Assembly (NCBI GenBank): GCA_018105865.1
Contig: CM030840.1
Coordinates: 7,446,006-7,510,005, forward strand
DNA length: 64,000 nucleotides
Direction of reading: 5' to 3'
Source of the DNA: Metaphire vulgaris
Taxonomy: Eukaryota; Annelida; Clitellata; Crassiclitellata; Megascolecidae
Part shown: positions 1 through 10,417 of the stretch, piece by piece
Position numbering within the stretch: position 1 is the stretch's first letter
How the letters are laid out: every line of letters begins with the position of its first letter
Made by a program: the position numbers and the translations under genes
The notes under the pieces: model-generated
Database searches by the model: none
The model's input: the letters and a program-made list of their open reading frames with translations, nothing else
Told to the model about the DNA's origin: nothing

Positions 1-57
1 TGGATTTGGTGCGCCATCGGATGATGCCCTGGGCATTATGATAGTGGCGCCATAGAA
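1..57 (+). mobile_element. 3' end of a CR1/L2-type LINE
   Basis: This segment is nearly identical to the last bases of the LINE at 19707-20840, including the words GTGCGCCATCGG and ATAGTGGCGCCATAGAAG. Both copies run straight into an ATTG-type tetranucleotide tail. The body lies before the window, so only the 3' terminus is visible. It marks a LINE insertion on the plus strand. Confidence 0.8.
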
Positions 58-219
<162 letters not shown>

Positions 220-686
220 TACTGTCCATCAGTGGCGTATCTTGGGTTGCCAGTGCCCAGAGCAAAAGAGGAATCGCGCCTCCAACTTCTCCCCCAAACC
301 GTCTTGACAAGCAAAAAACGTCATGGTATCGTAATCCCACATTGCAATAATAGATTCAGAGAAAGTGCTTAAAGTTCTTCTTTGTGTGACATATATCAAC
401 CTATTTTATAATTTACTACTACACTGTACTTCGTATTTTTTCTTATTCTAAAAACTTCCAAAGTGTATATCCTGTAGGCTAACGGTTGTAATGGATGGCG
501 AATGCAGGTCGAAAAATGCAGGAATCAAAATTGAACTATCAACACGCTGAAATTATCCAGCAAGAGCATTTTGTCTTTTGCCTCTGCAATGAACTGTGAA
601 ATGTGTTTCTGGCAAATTTTGTGCAACTTAGAATTTCACAATCCTCTTTTAACTCCTATGCCATGGGAACTCACGACGCACCTAAG

Positions 687-1064
687 CAGTTGCGGCTCCA
701 CCCGGGGTTCCGCACCCCTATTAAATGCCTGTCCCCAAAGCCCCCAGTTGGGGTCTCTATGCTATATAACTACCAACCGACTACTACACACCCAGCAACA
801 AATAGTTGACCTTCCATGCTTAGCAGTTGCCACACCAACGGCCCCCCGCTCAGTGGCGGCTCCAGGATCCGGCAAATTGGGGGGGGGGGCTTGAGGTGGC
901 AACTTCTAAGCATGGGGCCAACTATTCGTTGATAGGTGTGTAGTAATAAGTATGTGGTCCCAACAGGGGGCCCCTGGGACAGGCACTAAATAGGGGCACG
1001 GGCCCCCGGGTCCCCACATGGAGTCGCCACTGCCCCTGCTTGAAAAGTCCTGGAGCCGCCACTG
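687..1064 (+). mobile_element. hAT MITE, copy A, interrupted by copy B
   Basis: The ends are CAGTTGCGGCTCC and GGAGCCGCCACTG. The flanks cacctaag (679-686) and cacctagg (1065-1072) form an 8-bp target duplication with one mismatch, as in hAT elements. Without the insert the element is about 188 bp, like its relatives at 10233 and 60155. It has no coding capacity. Confidence 0.85.
851..1032 (-). mobile_element. hAT MITE, copy B, nested in copy A in opposite orientation
   Basis: A complete 182-bp relative of copy A in reverse, from CAGTGGCGGCTCC to GGAGTCGCCACTG. The host flanks cccccgct (843-850) and cccctgct (1033-1040) form an 8-bp target duplication with one mismatch. The remainder of copy A follows at once. 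Confidence 0.88.
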
Positions 1065-1084
1065 CACCTAGGACTTGTCAGTCA

Positions 1085-1299
1085 CAGTGACGTAGCGTGA
1101 CTTTTGGGGGCCGGGGGCATCTTTGCCATGGGGGCCCCAGAGTTTCGAGCTGACGAGCAAAAAAAAGGTCGTCAGCACATCATTTTTAGGGTTAAGTTGG
1201 GGTTAACCCTAACCTAACCCTAGCTTAGACCCCTCTTCGGGGGCCCCCCTCGCCCGGGCCCGGGGGCTGTCAACAAAGTGCCCCCACGTTACGCCACTG
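1085..1299. mobile_element. hAT-like MITE, second family
   Basis: 215 bp with ends CAGTGACGTAGCGTGAC and ACGTTACGCCACTG and a perfect 8-bp target duplication, gtcagtca, at 1077-1084 and 1300-1307. The interior is GC-rich and holds degenerate telomere-like words (aggg-ttaa and taaccctaacc) but no ORF. Confidence 0.85.
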
Positions 1300-1760
1300 G
1301 TCAGTCAGCAAACCCCCGCACCTTGGTGTCTTCAGCACTTCGGATCTGTAACTCTCCCCCCAGCTGAGGTCACTTGGTGTTTGGCTTGTGCTGACAGTGC
1401 TGAACGGTTAGAAAATTACTGCTCGGAGGAAGAAACATTATCTCCAAGTCAACGTTTTAAATTATAGGTCACAAAATAATGAAGAACTGTTCACCCAGAA
1501 CATTTTCTCAGCGGATCTTTGCGAATTTGGTGAAACATTCGAGACAATATGAACGACTGTCCTTTGATAGCCCCTCTATTTCGGTGATTTAGGATACATA
1601 ATGTCTGAGATGGATTCGAAAATAATCGACAATGCGTCAAAATAAGCATCCGATGCTCAGTCAAAACCATCAATCGCTCCTAAACGTCTAAACGTCTGTG
1701 GAAGTTTCAGTTGTCTTCGACTCTTCCTGCTGTTGACCCCAGAGCAGTGGCATCCGTGAA
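1300..1760. other. Intergenic stretch with nothing recognised
   Basis: After the target duplication at 1300-1307, I see no convincing coding signal, terminal repeats or RNA-like fold here. The short minus-strand ORF at 1491-1673 looks random. Confidence 0.6.
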
Positions 1761-2065
1761 CAGTGGCGTAGCCAGGATTTTCGGAAGGGGGGTTTGGTTT
1801 CTCGATCGTGACCAAACTTTGAATTTTTTAATATTTTCCTTTTTTAGGAGATGACAAGCAAAAAAACGATGTCACCTTCCCCGCACCTTTATATTCTTCT
1901 ATTTTTCTATACTCTATAGCACTTAGAAATTTTTCAATCGGCAGCCAGCCAGGAGGTTTGACCCCAAAAATCGCGTCCGAAAATGAAAAATGTACAGAAA
2001 AGCATGTTTTTCGTCTGCAGCCAAGGGGTGTTTAACCCCCCAAACCCCTCTTGGTTACGCCACTC
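1761..2065. mobile_element. hAT-like MITE, third family
   Basis: The left end is CAGTGGCGTAGCCAGGATTTT and the right end is TCTTGGTTACGCCACTC, so the ends are imperfectly inverted. The flanks tccgtgaa and tccatgga match at 6 of 8 positions, an older target duplication. About 305 bp, with runs of G on the left and of C near the right end. Non-coding. Confidence 0.7.
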
Positions 2066-2073
2066 TCCATGGA

Positions 2074-2674
2074 TAACCCACAACGAAGACTTAGCCTCCT
2101 TTTACCACACTCATTATGACGGTGATGCTCTAATGTTGCCTAGCCTAAATTCATCCGCGACCACTCACATCACTGCTAAGACTCAACTGCTATCTATCTT
2201 CCTCTTCGATTGACCCTCCTACTCGTATAATATAACATAAAATAATATAACAAGGTTTAAAGTGGTTCAGTAGGGACTGCCCTGTGTGAGAACCACATAG
2301 AACCACATAGGCTTCTGCATTTCAACTACAAGTTTACAACCTCCTATATAGGCCCCTAAATGTATATACAATATTATACATGGTGGGCCAAAAAATCCGT
2401 TACCACCAGGAACTGTTTTAAGAAAAAATTATCACTGCACTAAACTCAGAAAATTTGCGGACATCCGCGCAAAAAACAAGCGAAAAAGGTCGTACGGAAA
2501 TTTATCACTGCACAAAGCACAGAAAATTGCATTTTGCCACTGCACATTTTCATTTTATCACTGCACATTTTGTGTATCACTGCACGTTAAGACAGGCCCT
2601 AGCTGGTCACCAGTCTCACCACTGTTTTATTGCAAATATTTCCACAACCCTTTGGTCAAAATGCATGAAATTTG
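2074..2674. other. Intergenic, short local repeats
   Basis: About 2245-2320 resembles the LINE 3' stem-loop module better preserved at 21945-22000 (aagtggttc ... gtgtgagaaccac). At 2430-2595 the word atcactgcac recurs with gaps of 20-40 bases. No gene is supported; the 106-residue ORF here is made of these repeats. Confidence 0.55.
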
Positions 2675-2682
2675 GTGTAGGC

Positions 2683-3719
2683 CAGCGTTGTCCAACCGTC
2701 ATGCTATTGCAGGCCGCACAAAAATGTTTGGACCCTTGGAGGGCCAAGCAAGTTGTAGCACTTAATATGGCATAATATAATTATAATATATGTATGGCAT
2801 GCCATATTATAAAACTGTTATAAAATAAGCAGGGGCGTCATTGGGGGGGGGGGGGCGAGAGAGGTGCCGTAGCTTCCAAGGAAATGAAGAGATAATGTAT
2901 AATGTATTAAATAAATAAATGTGAGATGTGCAAAAATTTACCGAAAACTGTTTAAAATTTGCCAAAATTTGCCAAAAATTCTTGCCCCCAAGAAAAGTGT
3001 GAAATGTCGCTATTGAAAATAAGACTATATAGGCCTACAACAAGTGTAAGTGTAAGTGTAAGTGTAAGTGCTAACTAAGAAATAAAAAAACACTTCGGTG
3101 GTAACTGCTATAAACAGCTATGTTAATTCCTATAATATTACCATTTTAACATAGTATTCCAGTTAAAATTAAATAGTAAATAAGTATTCTACCGGCTTAA
3201 TGTTTTAGTTAGTTTTAGTAAGACTAGTGAGTCGTTCGATTTATTCTGTTCAATTTCAATCTAATGATTAATTCTATTCTATTGAATGAAGACTTTCTAT
3301 TCTAGTTCGAGCACTGCGGGAAAGGTTTTTCTCTAACAATAGGGCCTAGTGCCTACCAGCAATGTCTATTATGTCTTTACCAATGCTTGTGGCGCCAAGT
3401 CGGATACAAGAAACGAGAGTATTATATTAGCAAACTGCTCAAAACGGCGTCAAAACTTGCAGCGAGGTAACAAAATGTAAGTAAGTTAGTAATAAGTAAC
3501 AAATAAGTAAGTTTAATAACCGCCGTCATCTGTGGAGTGTGGATAAGTAAGCACTTTTGTAACCTCCTAGTCTCTAGTACAGCCCTATAAAATAACGGCA
3601 ATAACCAGTCCTATAGCTAAAATTGTTATTTTCCAAACTCGGTGGCGGGCTGGATTAAACTGGCCCGCGGGTCGGATCCGGCACGCGGACCGCCAGTTGG
3701 ACAACCCTGTTATACCCTG
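2683..3719. mobile_element. Non-autonomous hAT element, about 1.04 kb
   Basis: The left end is CAGCGTTGTCCAAC; the right part holds the inverse, TTGGACAACCCTG, about ten bases before the end. A perfect 8-bp duplication, gtgtaggc, lies at 2675-2682 and 3720-3727. The interior has a poly-G run near 2846, a (GTAAGT)n stretch at 3046-3070 and no long ORF, so it could move only with enzyme supplied elsewhere. Confidence 0.8.
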
Positions 3720-3910
3720 GTGTAGGCCAACTTCTGCGATATTACAATCATTTAAGTTTTTCTTTCAAATTACAAAGTGCAGCGGTGACCCAAAGCCAAG
3801 ACTGGGCTAGGGTAGGACGCGCTCATAAAAGTATAAGCTACTATTATAGTTTGATTGCTAAAATTAGTTAGTGAAGTTTTTAACAGTGTCTAAATCAATT
3901 TTCTTTCTTT

Positions 3911-4594
3911 TGTGATGGTAACAAGTTTGCGCCTTACTAAGCAGGTAATTAGCATAGATTGATGCATAAGTTAACTATGTGTGTGTGCTTGCTTCTATGT
4001 ATCGTTTCAGCGAATAAGAAGACGTCGTTTCGGCAGTTGACGAACGTGGAGAACGGTGATTGGTGGACGACGAAAAGCGTCGACGGTTGGTTTTTTGAAA
4101 GGAGAGAGATGGAACGCGGCGAAGGCGAAGGTCGATCGGAAGAGAATTCGGCGACGATTGAAGATTGTCTTTTCGTTTATTTAAACTGTTGAATTACATA
4201 TTTATAATCGTATCGAAGCGAAATCGTACGGTTGTGGTTATCAGGAACTATTTGATAGAGTCGCTGTGTTTTGCAGGACTCTTGTTTTATTGTTGACTCA
4301 AAACTGATAGTAGTCAGCTGTTGTAGTTTAGCGTCATTAGCGACGATGTTGCCATCTAAGTACTGTCGCTTTGCTTAGTGAACAATTTGTAGGTCCTGAA
4401 TACTAATTTGATTTGATGGCCGCTATTGTTGAAGAGATATTTATTAGTTAAGATTAAAATGTATTTCATACGAAGGAAGTTGTTAGAGAATTAATGTTGA
4501 TAGGGTTGGCCTAGGAGATAAAATATTCTCCATTAATACTAAAAACCCCTAGACGATAACGATAACCATTAAAGAGAGATAGGCGCCCGTCGCA
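3911..4594 (+). repeat. 5' LTR of the gypsy-type element
   Basis: Starts TGTGATGGTAAC and ends GTCGCA. It matches the 3' LTR base for base except for about four substitutions, near 4091, 4103, 4419 and 4592. It holds a 77-codon ORF at 3959-4192 that is also open in the 3' LTR. Confidence 0.93.
3959..4192 (+). other. Small ORF inside the LTR, 77 codons
   Basis: The predicted peptide begins MMHKLTMCVCLLLCIVSA, which looks like a signal peptide with a cleavage site near residue 18, followed by a charged, Glu/Arg-rich tail. The 3' LTR copy at 9345-9578 is open too, with two residue changes. Because the LTRs are so similar, shared openness is weak evidence for selection. It could equally be chance. 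Confidence 0.35.
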
Positions 4595-4598
4595 TTAT

Positions 4599-4616
4599 TG
4601 GGGACTCGCGTCCGGA
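4599..4616 (+). promoter_or_regulatory. Candidate primer-binding site
   Basis: TGGGGACTCGCGTCCGGA begins four bases after the 5' LTR end with the TGG expected from a tRNA CCA tail. It resembles GGGG-CTCG-TCCGG primer sites of other retroelements, but I could not name the tRNA. Confidence 0.6.
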
Positions 4617-4809
4617 ATAGAACCTGTGTTTTTGACGCTACTCGCCTTCTAGTAGTTGGGAGTTAGTGCCGCAGGATTTGAACCTAGCTCATAGTGGAGC
4701 AGTTAAACCCAGCCAAAATTAATTGTAGCTGATTAACTGTAGGTTGCAGTAAGATTATTGTTTGTGATTGTGTTGCATTGCATTGAATTGTATTTGCTAA
4801 TTTGTTACC

Positions 4810-6432
4810 ATGGCCTCAGAACAAATAGGCTTAGATTTACCTTCAGCTTTGTCCCTGGAAGAAATCCTTGAAATGAGCTTAGAGGAGCTTAGAACAAATT
4901 TATCCAGCAAGGGAATTGTCACAAAAGGCATGACAAAATGTCAGCTTCAATCCCATTTGATAAAATTGAGCTGTAGTGTGATGAATGAAGTCAGAGATGA
5001 TAGAGAAAGTGTGGGTAGCAGAAACTCCACTCAACAAACAAACACAATGCCACCAGTAGAGTCAGAAGCTGTTATCCTTAAGAAGCTAGAAATTGAATTA
5101 GAATTCCGTAGGCTTCAGTTGAAATCTGATGAACTAGCTGCCCAAACTCAGCTTAAAGAGAATGAGTTAGCTGCACAAACTCAACTTAAGGAGAAAGAGT
5201 TAGAGACTCAGGCAGTAACCAAACAAAGAGAAATAGAAGCAAATGAAAAAATTGAAATTCACAAATTAAGTGTACAGAGTGAGAGAGTAAGTGGAGACAT
5301 AATTAATTTGGGGGGTTCTGATAAGTCTCTAGAGAATGCTAAGAAAGCTTTGCCTAGATTTAGTGAGACAAGTGACATAGACTCTTATTTAACACTTTTT
5401 GAGAGGACGATGATAAGTTTTCAAATAGATAAGACTAAGTGGCCTTCAGTACTACAGTCACAAGTCACTGGGAGGGTAATCAAAGTTTTTGTTGAGTTGA
5501 CAGATGAGCAAGCCCGTGATTATGACAATGTCAAAGAGGCTATTTTGAACTTATTCCAATTGGTCCCAGAAGCGTATAGGGTTAAGTTTAGACAGCTTTC
5601 CAAGGACCCAAGCGAAACGTATAGTCACTTTGCAACCCGTTTGAATTGGCCATTCCAAAGGTGGATAGTGGGCCAAAGAGCTCAAGATGACCCTGAAAAA
5701 CTGAAAGAAGTTTTTAAAATGGAGCAATTTTTGTCTAAGATTAATGACAGTGCACTAAAGTCTTGGCTTTTAGACAAACAAGCACAAACACTTGCAGAAT
5801 TGGCTAGATTAGCAGATCAATTCATAGCAAACCATAGAAACTACTCTGCTAATAATGACACATTTGGCAGAAACAGGTTCAATTCAAATGCATACAGACC
5901 AGAATTTAATTCAGATCAAACAAACAAATTTCACACTGGCAGAGACAATGCAAACCATAATATGAACTGGAGATTTCAGCAGACCACAATGCTAATCAAA
6001 GAGCATTGCAGCCTGGGACTAATACAAGTTTTAGAAATTCGTCCAATTCTAACACACACAGGAGAGAACATCATCAGGTTACAAGAGGACAAAAATCTGT
6101 TTTCAACCTCACCCAGATGTGCTTTTTGCCACAAGCAAAATCACACTGTGAATGAATGTTTTGCTTTGAAAAAACAAAGAGAAGAAACTGCTAAGTTTGG
6201 TCCAAACCCAAATTTCCCTGATTCCAATGTTAACTTTGTACAGCAGGTAACAAATAACTTGAATACAGTCAATCCTAGCTTTAGACCTTTCTGCTCAAAA
6301 GCAGTAATTTTTAACAAACACAACCAGTCAAGAGAAATAACCTGTTTTCGAGATACCGGCTCAGCGCAGACTTTGATTAGTAAAGAACTAATTAATCCAA
6401 GTGAATATCAAGATACAGGTGAATTTGAATGA
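4810..6432 (+). CDS. gag: Gag polyprotein with start of protease
   Basis: A 540-residue open frame that forms the retroelement particle and binds its RNA. Residues 20-55 resemble a SAP-type helix pair. Residues 95-160 are a charged coiled coil with near-repeats of the block LAAQTQLKE. Residues 180-345 match the helical capsid region of gypsy gag proteins. A CCHC zinc knuckle of spacing C-X2-C-X4-H-X4-C lies near residue 436 (CAFCHKQNHTVNEC). Close to the end is the aspartic protease motif DTGSAQTLIS. The frame then stops at a TGA, in the middle of the protease domain. The start at 4810 is the first ATG after the primer site, in the context accATGg. Gag itself shows no break. Confidence 0.88.
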   Translation: MASEQIGLDLPSALSLEEILEMSLEELRTNLSSKGIVTKGMTKCQLQSHLIKLSCSVMNEVRDDRESVGSRNSTQQTNTMPPVESEAVILKKLEIELEFRRLQLKSDELAAQTQLKENELAAQTQLKEKELETQAVTKQREIEANEKIEIHKLSVQSERVSGDIINLGGSDKSLENAKKALPRFSETSDIDSYLTLFERTMISFQIDKTKWPSVLQSQVTGRVIKVFVELTDEQARDYDNVKEAILNLFQLVPEAYRVKFRQLSKDPSETYSHFATRLNWPFQRWIVGQRAQDDPEKLKEVFKMEQFLSKINDSALKSWLLDKQAQTLAELARLADQFIANHRNYSANNDTFGRNRFNSNAYRPEFNSDQTNKFHTGRDNANHNMNWRFQQTTMLIKEHCSLGLIQVLEIRPILTHTGENIIRLQEDKNLFSTSPRCAFCHKQNHTVNECFALKKQREETAKFGPNPNFPDSNVNFVQQVTNNLNTVNPSFRPFCSKAVIFNKHNQSREITCFRDTGSAQTLISKELINPSEYQDTGEFE

Positions 6433-8708
6433 TTAAATGGTATCACCGGGAAATCGTGAAGATTCCGTTGGTGTTGATTAACTTAAATTGTGTGTATAAC
6501 AATGGAGAGGTGTTGTGTGGGCTAATTGATCGTTTGCCACATTCCATTGATGTCCTGATTGGTGCAGATGTTGATTGTCGTGGCAGTGATGATCCATTTG
6601 AGTCGTGTGTTGTTACTAGGGCACAAACTAAATCATTAATTGAACTGGAGAAGGACTTGTTGGGTCTAAAGGAAGATGTCACCCACAAGCCAGATGAATT
6701 TTATGATACAGAGCTTAATTTAGAGGAGTTTTTTGAGAGAAATTTATTGGGTTCTGATGAAGATCCACGTTTTGCTGTTTCGTGTGATGCAGATCCAAAT
6801 GGTTTTCATGATGAAGTTGTTTCTGGTGAATCATTGGAGGTTTTTGATCCACAGTTTCACATTGGTTTTCATGAGGATGGGGTGGTTAATGGTTCGATGG
6901 TGTTGCATTGCCCACTCGATCCAATGGTTTTTAATGAAGATGAGTTGTGTAGGGATACACTCATTGATGTTCCTGGTGACATGTTTTTTGAAGAATTATG
7001 TGCGAGTGAATCGACAGGTTTAGTGGTTGAACCACGTAATAGCCTCACTCATTGTGATAATGCGTATGATTTTGATGACACCGATTTGCACTTGAATGAT
7101 TTCTTTGATGAAACTCTTATTTGTCATGTTGTTTCCTCCAATGATAAGGTGTCTCATGCGTTTAGCCCAGTGGAAGTTGTGGGTGTTAATTTATGTGCAG
7201 TTAAGCCTGATGTTGTGCAGCAAAAGGAATTAATTGGCTTTTCTGTTGATCCCATGGACAATAATTTGATTCCGTCCAAGGATTCTTTGACTTTTTCTCA
7301 AGAGATTGTTGTTAGTGAACCAGTTGTGTTAGAAGTGGTTTCACCTGCTGAATTTGCAGTACAGAGGAAAATTAACAGAGCTAAACCTTGTCCTACAACT
7401 GATTACCATATGATAAATGGCAAATTCATGAGAATGTCTAATAACTTGCTCTGTTTTCTTCTGAATGAAGATGTAATTTATCCAGTTAATATGGATTGTG
7501 ATTTAGATTCACAGTTTAGTCCCAAAGTTTGTTCAAACATTAATATATTGCTTAATTTATCTGCCCTTATAAGCAATATGGATTGTCTAATGATGGGTAT
7601 CATTGGATGGTTGCCCAACTATGATGAATATGGGGGCAAATTTTTGCATTCACTTCTGAATATATGTGAATTTTTCACAGAGATGTATTTGAATAAGAGA
7701 GGTGATGCACAGACTTTAGGTCCCATGCTTGTTGAGACTGTTCAACAGTTTCTGTGTCTGAAAGGTGTCTTACCAGATACAGTTTTTGGAATCATGTCTG
7801 ACCAATTGAAGGATTTGATCAGCAGTTGTGGTCAGTCATTTATTCATATGTCCTTTGATGAAGATGCAGTGAAGTTTGTGCTTGGTCCAAATGAATTGGT
7901 GTTTGCATGTTTGAACCTGGAGGGGCATCCAGATTTTGACGTTAACCCTGGATCCAGTAAAAACCCTACAAAAATTGTCCCAGTCCCTGAATTTAGTCAA
8001 AATTTAGTGACTGATACCAAGCAAACACCAAGTCTTGAGGAAAACTCAGGCCAGTTATATGTTTCAAAAGAAACAGAGGCACACGATGCAACCAGTTGCT
8101 TGACAAATGGCAAAGTACATCCAGTAAAGTTCAAACCAGTTCAAAGGCTGTTACATGTTGATGTTAGCCATGTTACATTAGGATCATATCAGTTGAGGTC
8201 TAATAAACCTCTAAGTTATACCAAAGTGGAACAGAAAACTGTAAACACAGTTGAGATTTCTGTTGAAACCCCAAGTTCTTTTGAAGAACAGTTGCAAAAC
8301 AAAGCAAAACATCTGGATTGCATTCAATCCCAAGAGTTGAAATCTCTAAGCCTGAAACACAAACAGGTTATCAGTAATAAGCCTGAAAAAATTGACCTTA
8401 TTTCACATACAATTACTCTGAATACTGATATCCAACCAATGTATGTTGCATCATATACGTTATGCCCTGACAATATTGAATTTGCCAAGGATGAAGAGAA
8501 ACAATTGTTAGTTAATCAGTTAACACTTGGTAACTTAATGGATTATGGTCTGAAATATGAATTATTGGTTCTGATACTGGAATTAAAGCCCTGGTGTAGG
8601 GATAAGCAGAAGCAGTTGTGGTTTTTAAACCATGTAATTTTCATGAGACCTGAAAGGAAACCTATATACACTTTAGTAGCTATCAGTATTCCAATAATGT
8701 TTTTCTAA
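6429..8708 (+). pseudogene. pol: Pol frame: protease end, unknown region, start of RT linker
   Basis: This 759-codon frame overlaps the gag stop as ATGA. Residues 10-50 complete the protease domain, ending in a LIGADV motif where gypsy proteases have LLGNDL. Residues 60-620 match nothing I recognise: first an acidic part rich in Asp, Glu and Phe, then a Cys- and Leu-rich part that looks folded. Residues 645-705 resemble the stretch just before reverse transcriptase (KPEKIDLISHTITLN). After that the RT core is missing. In the gag frame, codons after the TGA still look like protease (LNGITG), so a stop plus a -1 shift probably broke the domain; programmed frameshifting is less likely because no clear slippery heptamer is seen. 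Confidence 0.75.
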
Positions 8709-8814
8709 GTTGTGCCAAAGCAACAGGTGTTTATTATGAGTGTTGCTCATAAAGTTCTTTCTACACTTAGGTTGATAGTGTATAGTTATGTAGAGTTAGC
8801 ACATAAAGTTGAAT

Positions 8815-8988
8815 TGTAAGAGCTGTCTTGTTAAGTACAGTCCACTGACATTTATTCATAAGATGGGAAGACATAATGCGAAGCTTCTGCGTTGGTCGTT
8901 AGAACTTCAGCAATACTCCTTGGAGATAAGACATAGGCCCGGCAGAGATAACTTGCTGCCAGATATTCTTAGCAGGCCATCAGATTAA
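8815..8988 (+). pseudogene. RNase H C-terminal remnant
   Basis: The frame reads PLTFIHKMGRHNAKLLRWSL and later RHRPGRDN and ILSRPSD followed by TAA. This is the typical end of the gypsy RNase H domain. RT and most of RNase H, roughly 1 kb of expected coding sequence, are absent between 8600 and 8815. After the stop there is no integrase before the 3' LTR. Confidence 0.85.
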
Positions 8989-9296
8989 GTAAGGTCAATA
9001 CTGTAGTTAGGTTTTCATTCGAGTAATGTCGTGTAAGTAATGCATAGGATATAAGAGTTTAAGTTAGTGTAAGTAAGATACTGAGTAATGTAATATAACT
9101 ACAAGGAGTTGCTCAATTTTGTTGAGTGGTTGTTTTTGACTCGAGGTGATGTCTTCTACCGTTACCCCAAGTTTTATTAGTTTCGTTTTAAAAAGTATAA
9201 GTTGTTCTTCACAAGCTCATTCCAGAGATTGTTCCTGATTTTTTGGGTTTTTGAAATTGACGTGATGATCCATCCCGTAGGCTCGTGTACTAGGGG

Positions 9297-9980
9297 TGTG
9301 ATGGTAACAAGTTTGCGCCTTACTAAGCAGGTAATTAGCATAGATTGATGCATAAGTTAACTATGTGTGTGTGCTTGCTTCTATGTATCGTTTCAGCGAA
9401 TAAGAAGACGTCGTTTCGGCAGTTGACGAACGTGGAGAACGGTGATTGGTGGACGACGAAAAGCGTCGACGGTTGGTGTTTTGAAACGAGAGAGATGGAA
9501 CGCGGCGAAGGCGAAGGTCGATCGGAAGAGAATTCGGCGACGATTGAAGATTGTCTTTTCGTTTATTTAAACTGTTGAATTACATATTTATAATCGTATC
9601 GAAGCGAAATCGTACGGTTGTGGTTATCAGGAACTATTTGATAGAGTCGCTGTGTTTTGCAGGACTCTTGTTTTATTGTTGACTCAAAACTGATAGTAGT
9701 CAGCTGTTGTAGTTTAGCGTCATTAGCGACGATGTTGCCATCTAAGTACTGTCGCTTTGCTTAGTGAACAATTTGTAGGTCCTGAATACTAATTTGATTT
9801 GATGACCGCTATTGTTGAAGAGATATTTATTAGTTAAGATTAAAATGTATTTCATACGAAGGAAGTTGTTAGAGAATTAATGTTGATAGGGTTGGCCTAG
9901 GAGATAAAATATTCTCCATTAATACTAAAAACCCCTAGACGATAACGATAACCATTAAAGAGAGATAGGCGCCCGTCACA
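9297..9980 (+). repeat. 3' LTR of the gypsy-type element
   Basis: Starts TGTGATGG after a short purine run (agggg, 9292-9296), which is a weak polypurine tract, and ends GTCACA. It is 684 bp long, the same as the 5' LTR, and followed by the target duplication cttt. Confidence 0.93.
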
Positions 9981-10232
9981 CTTTCTTGCTATCTTCTGCT
10001 AAATAGGCCTAGCGTTGCAGTGATGTCTTTTATTTTCAGTCTCTTTGTGAAGTAAATTCTACTAGTTTTTTATAATATGGACAAAATATAGAAAGATGAT
10101 CATTTCCTAATAAAGAATTTGTATCTTGAGATTTTTTAGGATTCGCGACGACTTCTGACAGAATTTCCTAACAAGATGTAGAGTAGAACGAATCTTGAGC
10201 GCCTGTTGCAGATAGTCGATATAGCCTATAGT

Positions 10233-10417
10233 CAGTGACGGCTCCATATGGGTGGTTCGGGGGCCCGTGCCCCCTACTGAATGTCCTGCCCCAGTGGTCC
10301 CCCTGTTGGAACCCTATACTTACTACTACATACCTATCAAGAAATGGTTGACCCCCATGCTTAGAATTGCCACCCAAGCGCCCCCCCCTCACTTGCCAAA
10401 TCCTGGAGCCGCCATTG
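10233..10417 (+). mobile_element. hAT MITE, same family as 687-1064
   Basis: 185 bp from CAGTGACGGCTCC to GGAGCCGCCATTG. The flanks cctatagt and tcgatagt match at 6 of 8 positions. The interior shares GGGCCCGTGCCCCCT and the poly-C segment with the other copies. The ORFs on both strands here are side effects of the repeat. Confidence 0.82.

Larger units (their letters stand above)
3911..9980 (+). mobile_element. Ty3/gypsy-type LTR retrotransposon, deleted in pol
   Basis: A complete insertion: 684-bp LTRs at 3911-4594 and 9297-9980, each beginning TGTGATGG and ending CA, with a 4-bp duplication cttt at 3907-3910 and 9981-9984. Inside are a primer-site candidate, an open gag, a split protease, a long unrecognised region, the first residues before RT and the last 50 or so of RNase H. 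No RT catalytic motif and no integrase HHCC or DDE pattern is seen. I counted about four differences between the LTRs over 684 bp, so the insertion is recent. The copy could move only with enzymes from a relative, unless the deletion came after insertion. Confidence 0.92.

Noticed and set aside
1186..1225. Telomere repeat array
   Set aside because: Only a few degenerate TTAGGG-like words in both directions, inside a MITE. Similar words at 51670-51740 and 49620-49690 are also too degenerate for an interstitial telomere.
6429..6432. ATGA overlap as translational coupling between gag and pol
   Set aside because: The protease domain is split at this point and gag-frame similarity continues past the stop, so damage explains it better.
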